From NCBI GenBank assembly GCA_963780045.1, contig CAVZZZ010000001.1, forward strand, positions 5,208,001-5,272,000: DNA of 64,000 bases. Direction: 5' to 3'. The DNA comes from JANXQG01 sp963780045 (lineage in GTDB: Bacteria; Planctomycetota; Planctomycetia; Pirellulales; Thermoguttaceae). The position numbers were made by a program, and so were the translations under genes. The notes under the pieces are model-generated. The model made no database searches and was not told where the DNA came from. It saw only the letters and a program-made list of their open reading frames with translations. This document shows, piece by piece, positions 37,159 to 46,237 of this stretch (positions are counted from its first letter, which is position 1; each line of letters begins with the position of its first letter).

Positions 37159-38928
37159 ATGAGAAAGATGATTGCCGTACCGCTGATTGCATTGGTGCTC
37201 GCGGCACTCGCGGGCAACTCGGCGCAGGCCAGTTTCTGCGGGATCGCCCGCTGCCGCTGCGCGTGCTGCTGCAGCGAATCGTGCTGCTGCCCAACAGAGA
37301 CTTGCACGGTGATGAAGACCTGCCGCGAAGTCCATTACGAGCAGCGGCAGTATACCTGCTACAAGACGTGCTACGAGCGCGTCTGCGAGCAGAAGACGAT
37401 CAATTGCGTGAAGTACGTCCCGGAGACGTGCTATCGCGAGGTCCAGTACACCGTGTGCAAGCCGGTGTGGGAGACCAAGGTGCGCACGTGCAACTACACG
37501 GTCTGCAAGCCGGTGTGGGAAACGTGCCAGAAGAATTATTGCTACACCGTCTGCGTGCCGGTCTACGAGACCAAGACCCGCAATATTTGCTACACCGTCT
37601 GCAAGCCGGTCTATGAGACCTGCACGAAGAACTACTGCTACACCGTGTGCAAGCCGGTGTGGGAGACGTGCCAGAAGAACTATTGTTATACCGTCTGCAA
37701 GCCGGTCTACGAGACGTGCCAGAAGAACATCTGCTACACGGTCTGCGTGCCGGTCTACGAGCAGAAGGAGCGGGTTTGCCACTATACGACCTGCAAGCCA
37801 GTCTACGAGACGTGCCAGAAGAACATCTGCTACACCGTCTGCGTGCCGGTCTACGAGCAGCGGGAGCGGGTTTGCCACTATACGACCTGCAAGCCGGTCT
37901 ACGAGACGTGCCAGAAGAACATCTGCTACACCGTCTGCGTGCCGGTGCAAGAGACGTGCGAGCGGGAGGAATGCTACACCGTTTGCAAGCCGGAGTACTA
38001 CACGAAGACCGTGCAGTGCTGCGGCGGCCATTGGGAAACCAAGACGGTTTCCTGCTGCGAGGCGGCGAGCTGCTGCGAACCGGCGTGCTGCTGCGCCCTG
38101 ACGCGCTGCTGCCGCGTCTGGGTGCCTGAGGTCTGCGAGAAGCAGGTCCAGTGTGTGAAGTACGTCCGCGAGACGTGCGTCCGCAAGGTGCCCTACACGG
38201 TATGCCGCATGGTGCCCGAGCAGCGGACGAAGACCTGCACCTACCAGGTCTGCCACATGGTGTCGGAGTGCCACGAGAAGCACATTCCGTACACCGTGTG
38301 CCGCATGGTGCCCGAGCAGCGCGTGAAGACCTGCACCTACCAGGTCTGCCACATGGTGACGGAGTGCCACGAGCAGCGCACTCCCTACACCGTGTGCCGG
38401 ATGGTTCCCGAGCAGCGTGTGAAGACCTGCACCTACCAGGTCTGCCACATGGTTCCCGAGCAGCGTGTGAAGACCTGCACCTACCAGGTCTGCCACATGG
38501 TTCAGGAGCAGCGTGTGAAGACCTGCACCTACCAGGTCTGCCACATGGTTCAGGAGCAGCGTGTGAAGACTTGCACCTACCAGGTCTGCCACATGGTGCC
38601 CGAGCAGCGCGTGAAGACCTGCACCTACCAGGTCTGCCACATCGAGCGGGAGTGTCACACGAAGGAGATTCCATACCAGGTCTGCCACATGGTCCCGGAG
38701 ACCTGCGTGAAGCAAGTTCCTTACACGGTCTGCAAGCCGGTGTGCTACACGAAGACGATCGAGTGCTGGCACTGCGTGCCCAAGTGCGTGCCTTACACGG
38801 TCACGCGCTGCGTGCCGGTGGTCGTTTGCAAGCAGGTCCCCGTGACGGTTTGCCGTCCGGCGCCGTGCTGCCCGGTACCGCACTGCTGCCAGCCGAGCTG
38901 CTGCACCGAAGCGGGCTGCTGCAACTGA
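37159..38928 (+). CDS. Cys-rich YTV-repeat cell-wall protein
   Basis: A 589-residue secreted protein: signal peptide (IAVPLIALVLAALAGNSAQA), a CC-rich head, then two blocks of exactly twelve 16-residue repeats. Block 1 (residues 97-288) has the consensus YTVCKPVYETCQKNIC; block 2 (346-537) has YQVCHMVPEQRVKTCT. A CC-rich spacer separates them and a CC-rich tail ends the protein. YTV proteins are a planctomycete family (PF07639) found in cell-wall fractions, where regular cysteines are thought to crosslink. The gene has a strong AAGGAGG site. The repeats leave every other frame open, so long ORFs on both strands here are shadows. Confidence 0.93.
   Translation: MRKMIAVPLIALVLAALAGNSAQASFCGIARCRCACCCSESCCCPTETCTVMKTCREVHYEQRQYTCYKTCYERVCEQKTINCVKYVPETCYREVQYTVCKPVWETKVRTCNYTVCKPVWETCQKNYCYTVCVPVYETKTRNICYTVCKPVYETCTKNYCYTVCKPVWETCQKNYCYTVCKPVYETCQKNICYTVCVPVYEQKERVCHYTTCKPVYETCQKNICYTVCVPVYEQRERVCHYTTCKPVYETCQKNICYTVCVPVQETCEREECYTVCKPEYYTKTVQCCGGHWETKTVSCCEAASCCEPACCCALTRCCRVWVPEVCEKQVQCVKYVRETCVRKVPYTVCRMVPEQRTKTCTYQVCHMVSECHEKHIPYTVCRMVPEQRVKTCTYQVCHMVTECHEQRTPYTVCRMVPEQRVKTCTYQVCHMVPEQRVKTCTYQVCHMVQEQRVKTCTYQVCHMVQEQRVKTCTYQVCHMVPEQRVKTCTYQVCHIERECHTKEIPYQVCHMVPETCVKQVPYTVCKPVCYTKTIECWHCVPKCVPYTVTRCVPVVVCKQVPVTVCRPAPCCPVPHCCQPSCCTEAGCCN
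37447..38022 (+). repeat. Tandem 48-bp repeats, YTV block 1 (12 units)
   Basis: Twelve units of 48 bases encode 16-residue repeats. Units 7-10 are two copies of a 96-base dimer alternating a YEQ(K/R)ERVCH unit with a YETCQKNIC unit, showing higher-order expansion. Confidence 0.9.
38194..38769 (+). repeat. Tandem 48-bp repeats, YTV block 2 (12 units)
   Basis: Twelve units of 48 bases. Units 5-9 are nearly identical at DNA level (GAGCAGCGTGTGAAGAC followed by TGCACCTACCAGGTCTGCCA), which points to recent unit expansion; collapse or expansion in the assembly is also possible here. Confidence 0.9.
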
Positions 38929-38942
38929 ACGTGTGAGAATCG

Positions 38943-38960
38943 CGCCCGAGCGATCGGGCG
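38943..38960 (+). terminator. Stem-loop after the YTV gene
   Basis: A 7-bp perfect stem CGCCCGA/TCGGGCG with a GCGA tetraloop (GNRA type), 15 bases after the stop. No U-run follows, so it may be a processing or stability hairpin rather than a classical terminator. Confidence 0.45.
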
Positions 38961-39080
38961 AGAGGTCTGGTCTAGCCAAGCGGCGCGCCGCGATCCAGCA
39001 AGGTCGCGGTGCGCCGCTGTTTTGCGCTCCGGTTGCTTGACATCGAGCGGTCGAGACGATACAAGTTGGCGAGGCTTGGC

Positions 39081-39365
39081 ATGAGCACTGCGATTAGTGT
39101 TGAACCGCGAATTGCCTCGGTTTTGGTGACCGAGGATGAAATCATCATGCGATTGGCGGATGGTCGAACGGTGAGCGTGCCGTTGGCCTGGTCGTGGCGA
39201 TTGTCAGAAGCAACGTCCGAACAACGAAAGAATCATGAAATCATTGGAGACGGACAGGGTGTGCATTGGCCCGACGTTGACGAGGACATCAGTGCTCAGG
39301 GGATGTTGACGGGCGTACCGGCGAGAGACCGGCCACTAATAATCACGAACCAGCCAAGCGGCTGA
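39081..39365 (+). CDS. DUF2442 protein
   Basis: From the Met at 39081 the protein reads ISVEPRIASVLVTEDEIIMRLADGRTVSVPL, then WSWRL and GQGVHWPDVDEDISAQGML, the standard DUF2442 layout. The open frame begins earlier (39009) but those residues do not fit the family. DUF2442 genes often accompany DUF4160 genes in small mobile or toxin-antitoxin-like pairs; no DUF4160 partner is visible here. The last codons overlap the IS91-type remnant, so the tail may have been altered. Confidence 0.8.
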   Translation: MSTAISVEPRIASVLVTEDEIIMRLADGRTVSVPLAWSWRLSEATSEQRKNHEIIGDGQGVHWPDVDEDISAQGMLTGVPARDRPLIITNQPSG

Positions 39366-39700
39366 TCCTGCGTGGCTTAAGCTACGACAAGGCCGAAAAG
39401 GACGACTGCCGGTCCTTTCCCGATCCGCGGCGCGAGTTGCTTGCCGACGGAACGAAGCGCAATTTCCAGATGCTCTCGCTGGCCTGCCCCGGGTGCGGCG
39501 GTCAGATGAAGGTCATCGCCTTCATCGAGCCGCCGCAAGGCGAGGTCGTTGAGCGCGTTCTACGGCATTGCGGGCTTTGGCATCCACGCCCGCCGCCGAC
39601 GGAGTCGTCGGTCCACGACAACGCGGGCGATGACGACTCGTACGATGAGTCCCGCGAACTGACCTACGTGGACGAGGACACGTTTGGGGCCACGTTCTGA
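39362..39700 (+). pseudogene. IS91-type transposase C-terminal remnant
   Basis: Reading from about 39362 gives LILRGLSYDKAEKDD, then LACPGCGGQMKVIAFIEPP, VERVLRHCGLW and a tail ESRELTYVDEDTF. The CPxCGG zinc knuckle, FIE strand and RHCGLW followed by PPP and RELxxV match the C-terminus of IS91-like transposases seen in planctomycetes. The catalytic Y2 domain is missing, so this is a relic. Confidence 0.7.
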
Positions 39701-39931
39701 GAATCACCCACACACTGTGTCGCGGAGACGCTCCGCGCGTCGTGCGACCAAGTAAGCCAACGAGGTGGCCGTCCCGCTCCCTGCGTGGGGTTTTGCTCGC
39801 CTTCCCCTTTCTGGTTACTTGATACCCCGCTTCTCTTACGGTACACTCGCTCTGTGAGGGAAATCAAATTTCCTATCAGGAACCGCCGCTCGATCGACTC
39901 GAACCCAGCCGGCGTTCCCGGCCATGTAAGT

Positions 39932-40690
39932 ATGACCGAACCCCAAACCATCTCGCCTTTGCCCGATGTGCGCTCGGTCTGGCAACGTACCAAGGGCCGA
40001 ATCATTGGCGGGCTGTTGATCGTATTGCCGATCCTGATCACCTTGTGGGTGTTTCATTGGCTGTACTCGAACCTCGAGACGAAGGTGATTGATCCCCTGG
40101 CGCTCTTGGTCCTGTGGAAGGTCCGCCGGGGCCAGGCCGACGTGGAGCTGCCGTGTTGGTTCGAGACGTACGCGGCACCGCTGATTGCCATTCTCCTTGT
40201 TCTGTTGCTGCTTTATTTCCTCGGCTTCTTTATGCACTCGCGTTTGCGCCGAGCCATCGATTGGGTCCTGCTGCGAGTGCCGGTCATGTCGGGCGTGTAC
40301 GATGGAATGCGAAATGTGTTTCAATCTCTCGAAAGGCGGCGTGGGAAGCAGCGGCCGCAGCGAGTCGTGCTCATTCCGTTTCCGCACCCGGGGATGAAGG
40401 CGGCCGCATTCGTGACCGCGACCTGCCGAGACAGGGCAACGCAGAAGGTCCTCTTGTGCGTGTATGTCCCGCAGTCGCCCTTGCCCACCAACGGGCACAT
40501 CCTCTTGATCCCCGAGGAAGAGACGACCGAGTTAAACTGGGGACCAGACCAAACATTGCAAACGCTCATTTCGGCCGGCTTCACGGCTCCCGAAGAGGTC
40601 ACTTACTACCCGACCAAGCCGGCTATCGGAACAACTCCCGTAGCGGCGTCGATCGCCAGCGAACCAGCGTCTACCAAGCGTTCGACATGA
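39932..40690 (+). CDS. DUF502 membrane protein
   Basis: The Met at 39932 is preferred over the upstream open frame. Two TM helices (IIGGLLIVLPILITLWVF, LIAILLVLLLLYFLGFFM) flank a short soluble loop. The family motif VPVMSGVYDGMRNVFQSL and a C-terminal beta-rich domain (VVLIPFPHPGMKAAAFVT, VYVPQSPLPTNGHILLIP) follow. DUF502 proteins are widely conserved inner-membrane proteins without a settled function. The metallophosphoesterase gene follows 60 bases downstream. Confidence 0.9.
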   Translation: MTEPQTISPLPDVRSVWQRTKGRIIGGLLIVLPILITLWVFHWLYSNLETKVIDPLALLVLWKVRRGQADVELPCWFETYAAPLIAILLVLLLLYFLGFFMHSRLRRAIDWVLLRVPVMSGVYDGMRNVFQSLERRRGKQRPQRVVLIPFPHPGMKAAAFVTATCRDRATQKVLLCVYVPQSPLPTNGHILLIPEEETTELNWGPDQTLQTLISAGFTAPEEVTYYPTKPAIGTTPVAASIASEPASTKRST

Positions 40691-40750
40691 AAAATCGCGA
40701 TTGGCCGCGGCGCAGACACCGGCGCCGCAAACCATTCTTGGAAACTCGCA

Positions 40751-42498
40751 ATGGAGCCAATCATTGATCCTCGCCGCGGCGATTTTGAGGACGACGCGTC
40801 GAGTACGAAGCGCCGCTCGTTGCTTTCGCTGGCCGGCAGCCTGCTGGTGGAAATCAGCCTTCCGAAACTGGCGCTGGCGTGGTTTCTGATGCTGGTTTTG
40901 CCAAGTCTGCTGCTGGGGCTTGCTCCGCTGGCGGTTTCGGCCTGGTTCAATGCGGTGAAGTCAAAATCCACCTACGCCGTCGCCGATTTCTGGCCGGCGC
41001 TGCTCCTTGTTGCAATCATTGCTCTCGGTTGGTTCGGAGGTCGGCCCCTGTTGCGCGTCGCCAAGAGCAGTTTCTGGTCGCTAAATTCGTTGGCCGTCGA
41101 ACCCATCTATTTGATCGCTCGGGAGGCGCTGCGATACTTCGCCGAAAAGCTGATTCCGTCGCGGGCCAACAAAGGTCAATACGCGACGATCCGCGCCGCC
41201 TCGGCGGCCGTGGCTGGCGTTGCGATTTGTAGTTTAGCGTCGCTGGCTCTGATGCTCGCCTGGCCCAGTTCGCGATGGGAAGGCAACATCGAGAATCTGT
41301 CGCCCCTGCATCAACTGGTGCCCGTGGCTTTTGCCAACAGTGTCGTGCTGGTCTCGGCCTACCTCGCGGCGGCAGCGCTCTATTGGGGAACCGCAGATGC
41401 CACGATGGCCCAGCCCCACACTCTTGAAGAGTTTCCAGCGCCTCCTCATCAAGGCCGTACGTGGCGCATTGCGCACCTGTCCGATATTCACGTCGTGGGC
41501 GAGCGCTACGGCTTCCGCATTGAAAGCGGTCGATCGGGCCCGCGCGGCAATGAACGGCTTAGACGTGTGCTGGCTCAGCTCGCGGACATCGATGCCAAGG
41601 ACCCGCTGGACGCAATTCTCATCACGGGCGACATGACCGATGCGGGCGCTCTTCCGAGTGGGCCGAATTCCTCGACGCCTTGGCGCCCCACCCGCAACTC
41701 GCCGAACGTATCCTGGTGCTGCCCGGCAATCACGACCTCAATGTTGCCGATCGTGCCAATCCAGCCCGACTCGAATTGCCGACGAGCCCGAACAGGCGGC
41801 TCCGCCAGCTTCGCGTCTTGTCGATGCTGTGTTCCGTGCAGGGCCGGCGCGTCTATGTCCTGGACTATGTGCGCGGTGCTGTCGGCCGTTGTCTAGCCGA
41901 CGCGATGGCTCCGTATCTCCCGGATGTGGCCCGCTTCGCCAATACCGGCAGGCCGCTGGTGTCCAAAGCGCTCGCGCGTCTTTGGAATGAGGTCTTTCCG
42001 ATGGTCGTGCCGCCCGACTCTGACACTGGCCTCGGGATCATCCTCTTGAACTCGAATATCGATACGCAGTTCTCGTTCACAAGTGCGCTGGGGATGATCT
42101 CGGCCGAGCAAGACCTCGGGATCAAGATCATTACCGCGCAGTTCCCGCGAGCCTGCTGGCTTATCGGCCTCCACCATCATCTCATCGAATACCCTCGGGC
42201 CGGTCAGGCGCTCGCCGACCGCATCGGCACGGCCTTGATTAACGGCAACTGGTTTGTTCGCAGGTTGCGGCGCGTCGCGGACCGAGCGGTCGTGATGCAC
42301 GGTCACCGACATATTGATTGGATCGGAGAGTGTGCGGGGCTGCAAATCGTTTCGGCGCCCTCTCCCGTGATGGAAGCCACCGACGACCACGCGACCTGCT
42401 TCTACATTCATTCTCTCGCCTCCGACGCCGACGGTCGGCTCAAACTGCTGCCTCCCCAACGGATTGCCGTGGACGGCCCGACGGGCGCCGCGGAGTAG
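40751..42498 (+). CDS. Membrane-anchored calcineurin-like metallophosphoesterase, frameshifted
   Basis: Residues about 20-230 hold four TM helices (LAWFLMLVLPSLLLGLAPLAV, WPALLLVAIIALGWFGG, AVAGVAICSLASLALMLAW, FANSVVLVSAYLAAAALYW). The phosphoesterase follows: LSDIHVVGE (DxH), ITGDMTDAG (GDxxD), LPGNHDLN (GNHD), LIGLHHHLIE and VMHGHRHIDW (GHxH), so all metal ligands are present. A one-base shift near 41650 separates GDMTD from GNHD; the second frame runs to 42498. Substrate unknown; the catalytic domain should face the cytoplasm or periplasm depending on topology. Confidence 0.85.
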
Positions 42499-42578
42499 CG
42501 CAATACGCGCAGTGGAACAGCGCCGGCTTGCAGCCGAATGCGAGTACACTTGCGCCGAGGCGGCAGTGGTTGCCGCCG

Positions 42579-42607
42579 GTTCGGGAGGACCGTCGAGCCT
42601 CCCGAAC
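42579..42607. terminator. Hairpin between convergent genes
   Basis: A perfect 10-bp stem GTTCGGGAGG/CCTCCCGAAC with a 9-base loop lies between the phosphoesterase stop and the convergent small gene at 42645. No U-run; possibly a bidirectional terminator. Confidence 0.45.
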
Positions 42608-42644
42608 GGTCTTGTCTCCGGTAGGGACGTGAACTCGTTTGGGA

Positions 42645-42851
42645 TTAACCCTCGACTTCCTCCATCGATTGATTCAAACCTGCGGTCCCGTTCTGGTCGG
42701 AGGCCCGCGATTTCGGGACGTAAAATTCCCTGCCGGAACATCGCTCATCGCCCTGTAGCTTGGCAACAAGGCCTTCAAGCGTGCCTCCGGCTACGGCAAG
42801 CAATCGTTCGCGCGTCTTGTGCAACTCGTCAAGAACTGGATTCCTTGTCAT
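42645..42851 (-). CDS. Small hypothetical protein (68 residues)
   Basis: From the Met at 42851 the product reads TRNPVLDELHKTRERLLAVA, then GGTLEGLVAKLQ. I recall small planctomycete and cyanobacterial proteins of this type ('NPVLDELHKTREQLLAEAGGT') that often sit beside PIN-domain or other toxin-like genes, but no partner is visible here. An ATG at 42866 would add five residues. Confidence 0.5.
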   Translation of the reverse strand: MTRNPVLDELHKTRERLLAVAGGTLEGLVAKLQGDERCSGREFYVPKSRASDQNGTAGLNQSMEEVEG

Positions 42852-42866
42852 CGTAGATGTCTCCAA

Positions 42867-43412
42867 GGAACTCTGCTGGCGTGCAAATCAGCAATCCGCC
42901 GCAACCGTGTTGCGTAGATTGTCGGCATTTGCCGCCACTTTGAAGTACCCCTGTTGACGATCCCTTGCGATAGGGGTACCGGGCTTCTTCTCACAGGGGC
43001 GAGCCTACGGCAGGAGCGTGGGGGAACCATGTGGGCCAGCGGCATTGCGGGCTGTGGCAGCCCAGCTCGCCACGGGCGCCGGCCGACGATCCGGGCCGCG
43101 ACGCGGAAGGCGGTTAACACTAGCCATCGGAATTGACGTTCATCGACATCGACATTTTCGAGGCGCCGTTCTGACGAGCAGCGGTAGACGGCGGCGCGGA
43201 GCTGGTATGCGCGCAGCATGGCGCGCTGCGCGGTTTCGCGCGCGTTATTTGCGGCGTCGACGGACGTTCTCGTCGGCGGTGACGCCCGGCAATGTAAGCA
43301 AGTGGCCGGGAGAGGGGGGCTGGCCGGCCCGCCCCTCGCCTCTCCAGTAAGGGGCGTCATTGACAAGGAATTGATTTCGGCGTTACGCTGGACGCATCAA
43401 AGGAGGCGCATC
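42867..43412. other. Gene-poor interval
   Basis: About 545 bases with no gene I can support; a minus-strand open frame at 42848-43366 has no recognisable features and Arg-rich composition typical of a spurious frame. A GGAGAGG...CCTCTCC palindrome at about 43309-43345 resembles the dispersed repeats found in the GT4 genes. Confidence 0.5.
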
Positions 43413-45214
43413 ATGCCTGCAAGTTCCTTCGGACGGACCGCACTGGCAACCAGCGCGGCCATCGGACTGCTATCGCTCATATCCTGCTTCGGTGGCGACG
43501 CAGCTAATCAGGCGGGGGATGATCAAACGCCGCGCACGACGGCCGCAAATCCAAGCATCGCGGCTCCTACCCGCTCCCATGCGATGCCATCCGCTGCTTG
43601 GGCGGCACCCGCGCCGAAAACTGAGGTGGAGAGCTTTTTGAAAAGGGCGGAAGCACCGCCGCCGAGCTATCCGGGATTGCCGGGTGCAGTCACCAAGGCG
43701 CCGGAATGGGCGACCGAGAACGCGCCGTTCGATGTAGTCGCGTATTTCACCGCCCCTGCGGACAATGCGGCGCCGCTTTACCTTGACGCCCTGTTTGAGT
43801 TTGATCCCGACGCCATGAAGTTCTGCTTGGCCCCGGACGAAGTGGCGCGGCGCGAGCCCGGTGCCACCGCGAGGGCGAAACGCGCCGGTGAGCTTATTGA
43901 GGCTTACGAAAAAGAGCCAAAGACCGCAGATCCAAGGAAGATCGACTCGCTCGTGGCTGAGTACGAGCGTGGCTTTCAACTTCTTGCGGCCGCGCAGCAG
44001 AGGAACGCTTGCATGTTCGAGCCGGGAACAGGCCATTTAACGCAATTGCCGCATTTAAGTGCGGCCCGTACTGCCGGACGTTTGATTGTTTTTCGAATTC
44101 GCGGCGATCTTGAGCGAGGCGACCTAGGTCGCGCGATTGACGACTTGGAGATTGAGCTGCGGCTTAGCCGCGACATCCGCAGCCGCGGCGGTCTTGTTGG
44201 AGGGCTCGTCTCGATTAGCATCGATGGCCACCTCTTCCTCGACTCGATACCGCAAATCCTTGCGGCGCCGGACCTTGGCAAGTCCCACTGCGATCGCCTG
44301 CTGCACGCCCTCGGCCAACATGAGGCCAAGTCGGACCTTGTTCGCGGGATTTTCCAAGGGGAATACATGTTGCTCCGCTCGCAGCTTCGGCCGGAGGTCC
44401 ATGAGTTTCTGACGGAGCTGGCGGCGCGTCCGGACCTCCTCCCGGGGGCGCAGACGCCGGCGCATACAAGGACCTCGCTGACATTGCCTCGCGGATGACG
44501 CAGGCGGATTTCGACGCCCAAATTGAAGCGATTAACGAATGGTATCGGTCGCTGGAACGACTCTCGCAAACGCCGCGGCAGCGGCGCGGCGATGCAATAC
44601 GGCATATCGACGAGGAAGCCATGCGAAGCCGCTCGCCGCAAGTGCCCGGAACGAACCCTCTCGTTGCGAACTTTTTTCCCGCCGACGGCGCGGTTTTCAT
44701 CGCCATCGATCGCGAGCAGGCGTTTTTTCGCGGCGCGGAATGCTTGATCGCGCTGCGGCGCTGGCAGTTGGAGCACGATGCGCAGCCAGACGACCTCGAA
44801 TCGGTTGCAAAAGCAGCCGGAATGACCGCCGTGCCCGTCGATCCTTTCAGCGACGCGCCGATGAAGATGACCGTCGTCAACGGCGAGGCTGTGATTTACT
44901 CTGTTGGTCCCGACGGCCAGGACGACAATGCCCTGGTAGAATGGGACCCGAAAGTCGATCCGAACAAAGGCGATATCGTATTCCGTCTGCCACGGCCGAC
45001 TGATCGAATTCGCCCAGTGAAGCCGCTTGCCAGAACGTGGACCGACAAGTCGGGCACGCACACCGTTACGGCGGAGTTGATCGACGTTAAAGACGGCAGC
45101 GTGCGATTGAAGCGGCAGGATGCCAAGGTGGTGACGATCCCGCTTGAGAAGCTGAGCGAGACCGATCGGGCTTTCTTGCGTGAGCACGCGCGCCCCGGTA
45201 TTAGAGCGCCGTAA
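43413..45214 (+). CDS. Hypothetical secreted protein with C-terminal SHD1 domain, frameshifted
   Basis: The ATG at 43413 follows AGGAGG by six bases. The N-terminus is lipoprotein-like (IGLLSLISCFGG). A long helical region follows (FQLLAAAQQRNACMFEPG, RLLHALGQHEAKSDLVRG). A single-base shift near 44460 leads into 44495-45214; the joined frame reads AYKDLADIASRMTQADFDAQ. The C-terminus (TWTDKSGTHTVTAELIDV ... VTIPLEKLSETDRAFL) is an SHD1 domain, common in planctomycete secreted proteins. Biochemical role unknown. Confidence 0.75.
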
Positions 45215-45299
45215 TACAGTGAGCAGAGTGCCTCACACCGCGCAGGCCGGCTGCGCGGGTGGCGCGGTTTCAGCCGTGCGCGGTAGGCCCATTTGCGCA

Positions 45300-45522
45300 G
45301 CAAGTGGAGATAGGGGCGAAGGTGCTTCCACGCGTCGATGAAGTACGTCCGCGAGACGTGCGTCCGCAAGGTGCCCCATACGGTCTGCCACACGGTCCCG
45401 GAGATCTGCGTAAGCAGGTTCCTTACACGGTCTGCAAGGAAAGTGTGCTACACGAAAATGATCGAGTGCCGGCACCGCGTTCCCAAGTGCGTGCCGTACA
45501 CGGTCGCAGTCCGCTGGTGAAC
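45300..45522 (+). pseudogene. YTV-repeat gene relic
   Basis: The stretch resembles pieces of the YTV gene joined together: KYVRETCVRKVP (as at residues 333-345 of the intact protein), a VPE(I/T)CV unit, then KVCYTKMIEC and HRVPKCVPYTV (as at 528-547). About ten repeats between them are missing, and an indel near 45410 shifts the frame. No signal peptide is left. It shows that another YTV gene once lay here, or that part of one was inserted. Confidence 0.75.
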
Positions 45523-45563
45523 AACGCAAACCGTCGGCGGGCACGCCCACCCTGCATGGCTGG

Positions 45564-46106
45564 TTATGCGACACCGTCGGCCGGCCGACAAAGCCGCACC
45601 GTTCTCGGAATGAATCCGTACCGCGCGTAAAAGCGTTGTGCGTCGTCGTTGCCGCTGATCACATCGACGACGACTTTTCGAATTGCCCGGGCGCCAAACC
45701 AGTCCATCACTGCGGACATGAGCGCATGCCCGACGCCGTTGCCGCGGTGCGAGGCGATCACGAAAAGTGAATCAACCTCGCCCGTCGTGTCGGACATGAT
45801 GGTGCCGACGCAATAGCCGATATCGCGTGCGCCCGACGTTGCCAACGAAACCGACAAACCGTGGGAGGCTTTTGCGGCGAGGTGTGCCCGGCGCTCCGCG
45901 AAGGAGGTCGCCAGCAAGTTCACGCTCCACCGTGGCGACAACTCGGCGTGATGCCGACGCAACTCCGACCAGAGTGGTTCGACGCGATCGAGCAGTTCGA
46001 CCCCGCCATTCAGCAGCTCGAAGCGTTGGCGTAGTGGTGTCGTATCCATTGGTGTCGCATAACGAGTGACAATCTCCGGCGGGCCAAGCGACGCGCCGGG
46101 GGACAT
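45564..46106 (-). CDS. GNAT-family N-acetyltransferase
   Basis: The C-terminal half has the GNAT core: EVDSLFVIASHRGNGVGHAL carries the acetyl-CoA pyrophosphate loop (R-G-x-G-x-G-like), followed by VVVDVISGNDDAQRFYARYGF. The N-terminal half begins at residue 20 with DTTPLRQRFELLNGGVELLD; a start at 46049 is as likely as 46106. Substrate unknown. It overlaps the end of the YTV relic region on the opposite strand without gap. Confidence 0.82.
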   Translation of the reverse strand: MSPGASLGPPEIVTRYATPMDTTPLRQRFELLNGGVELLDRVEPLWSELRRHHAELSPRWSVNLLATSFAERRAHLAAKASHGLSVSLATSGARDIGYCVGTIMSDTTGEVDSLFVIASHRGNGVGHALMSAVMDWFGARAIRKVVVDVISGNDDAQRFYARYGFIPRTVRLCRPADGVA

Positions 46107-46193
46107 TGTACCAATAGCTACGGGTTCTTGCTGAGTAAATCATTCACTTTTCCACGGGAGCGCGGTATGATCGCGGTCGTACCATTCGTAATT

Positions 46194-46222
46194 CGTTCTT
46201 GTGACTTCATAACGAAAGAACG
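46194..46222 (+). promoter_or_regulatory. Inverted repeat upstream of the GH43-like gene
   Basis: Arms CGTTCTT and AAGAACG (7 bp, 15-base spacer) lie just upstream of the ribosome binding site GGGGAG (46227-46232) of the gene at 46238. It could be an operator; this is tentative. Confidence 0.3.
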
Positions 46223-46237
46223 TACCGGGGAGCCACA

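Noticed and set aside
37447..38769. CRISPR array (regular 48-bp repeats)
   Set aside because: No unique spacers; the repeats are contiguous, a multiple of three and translated into YTV units.
37027..38979. 650-residue open frame on the minus strand across the YTV gene, and further long frames there
   Set aside because: The 48-bp repeats contain no stops in several frames; the Cys-rich plus-strand frame has a signal peptide, a strong ribosome binding site and the YTV consensus.
42848..43366. Minus-strand open frame of 172 residues
   Set aside because: Low-complexity Arg-rich sequence, no family features, covers a region with dispersed palindromes.
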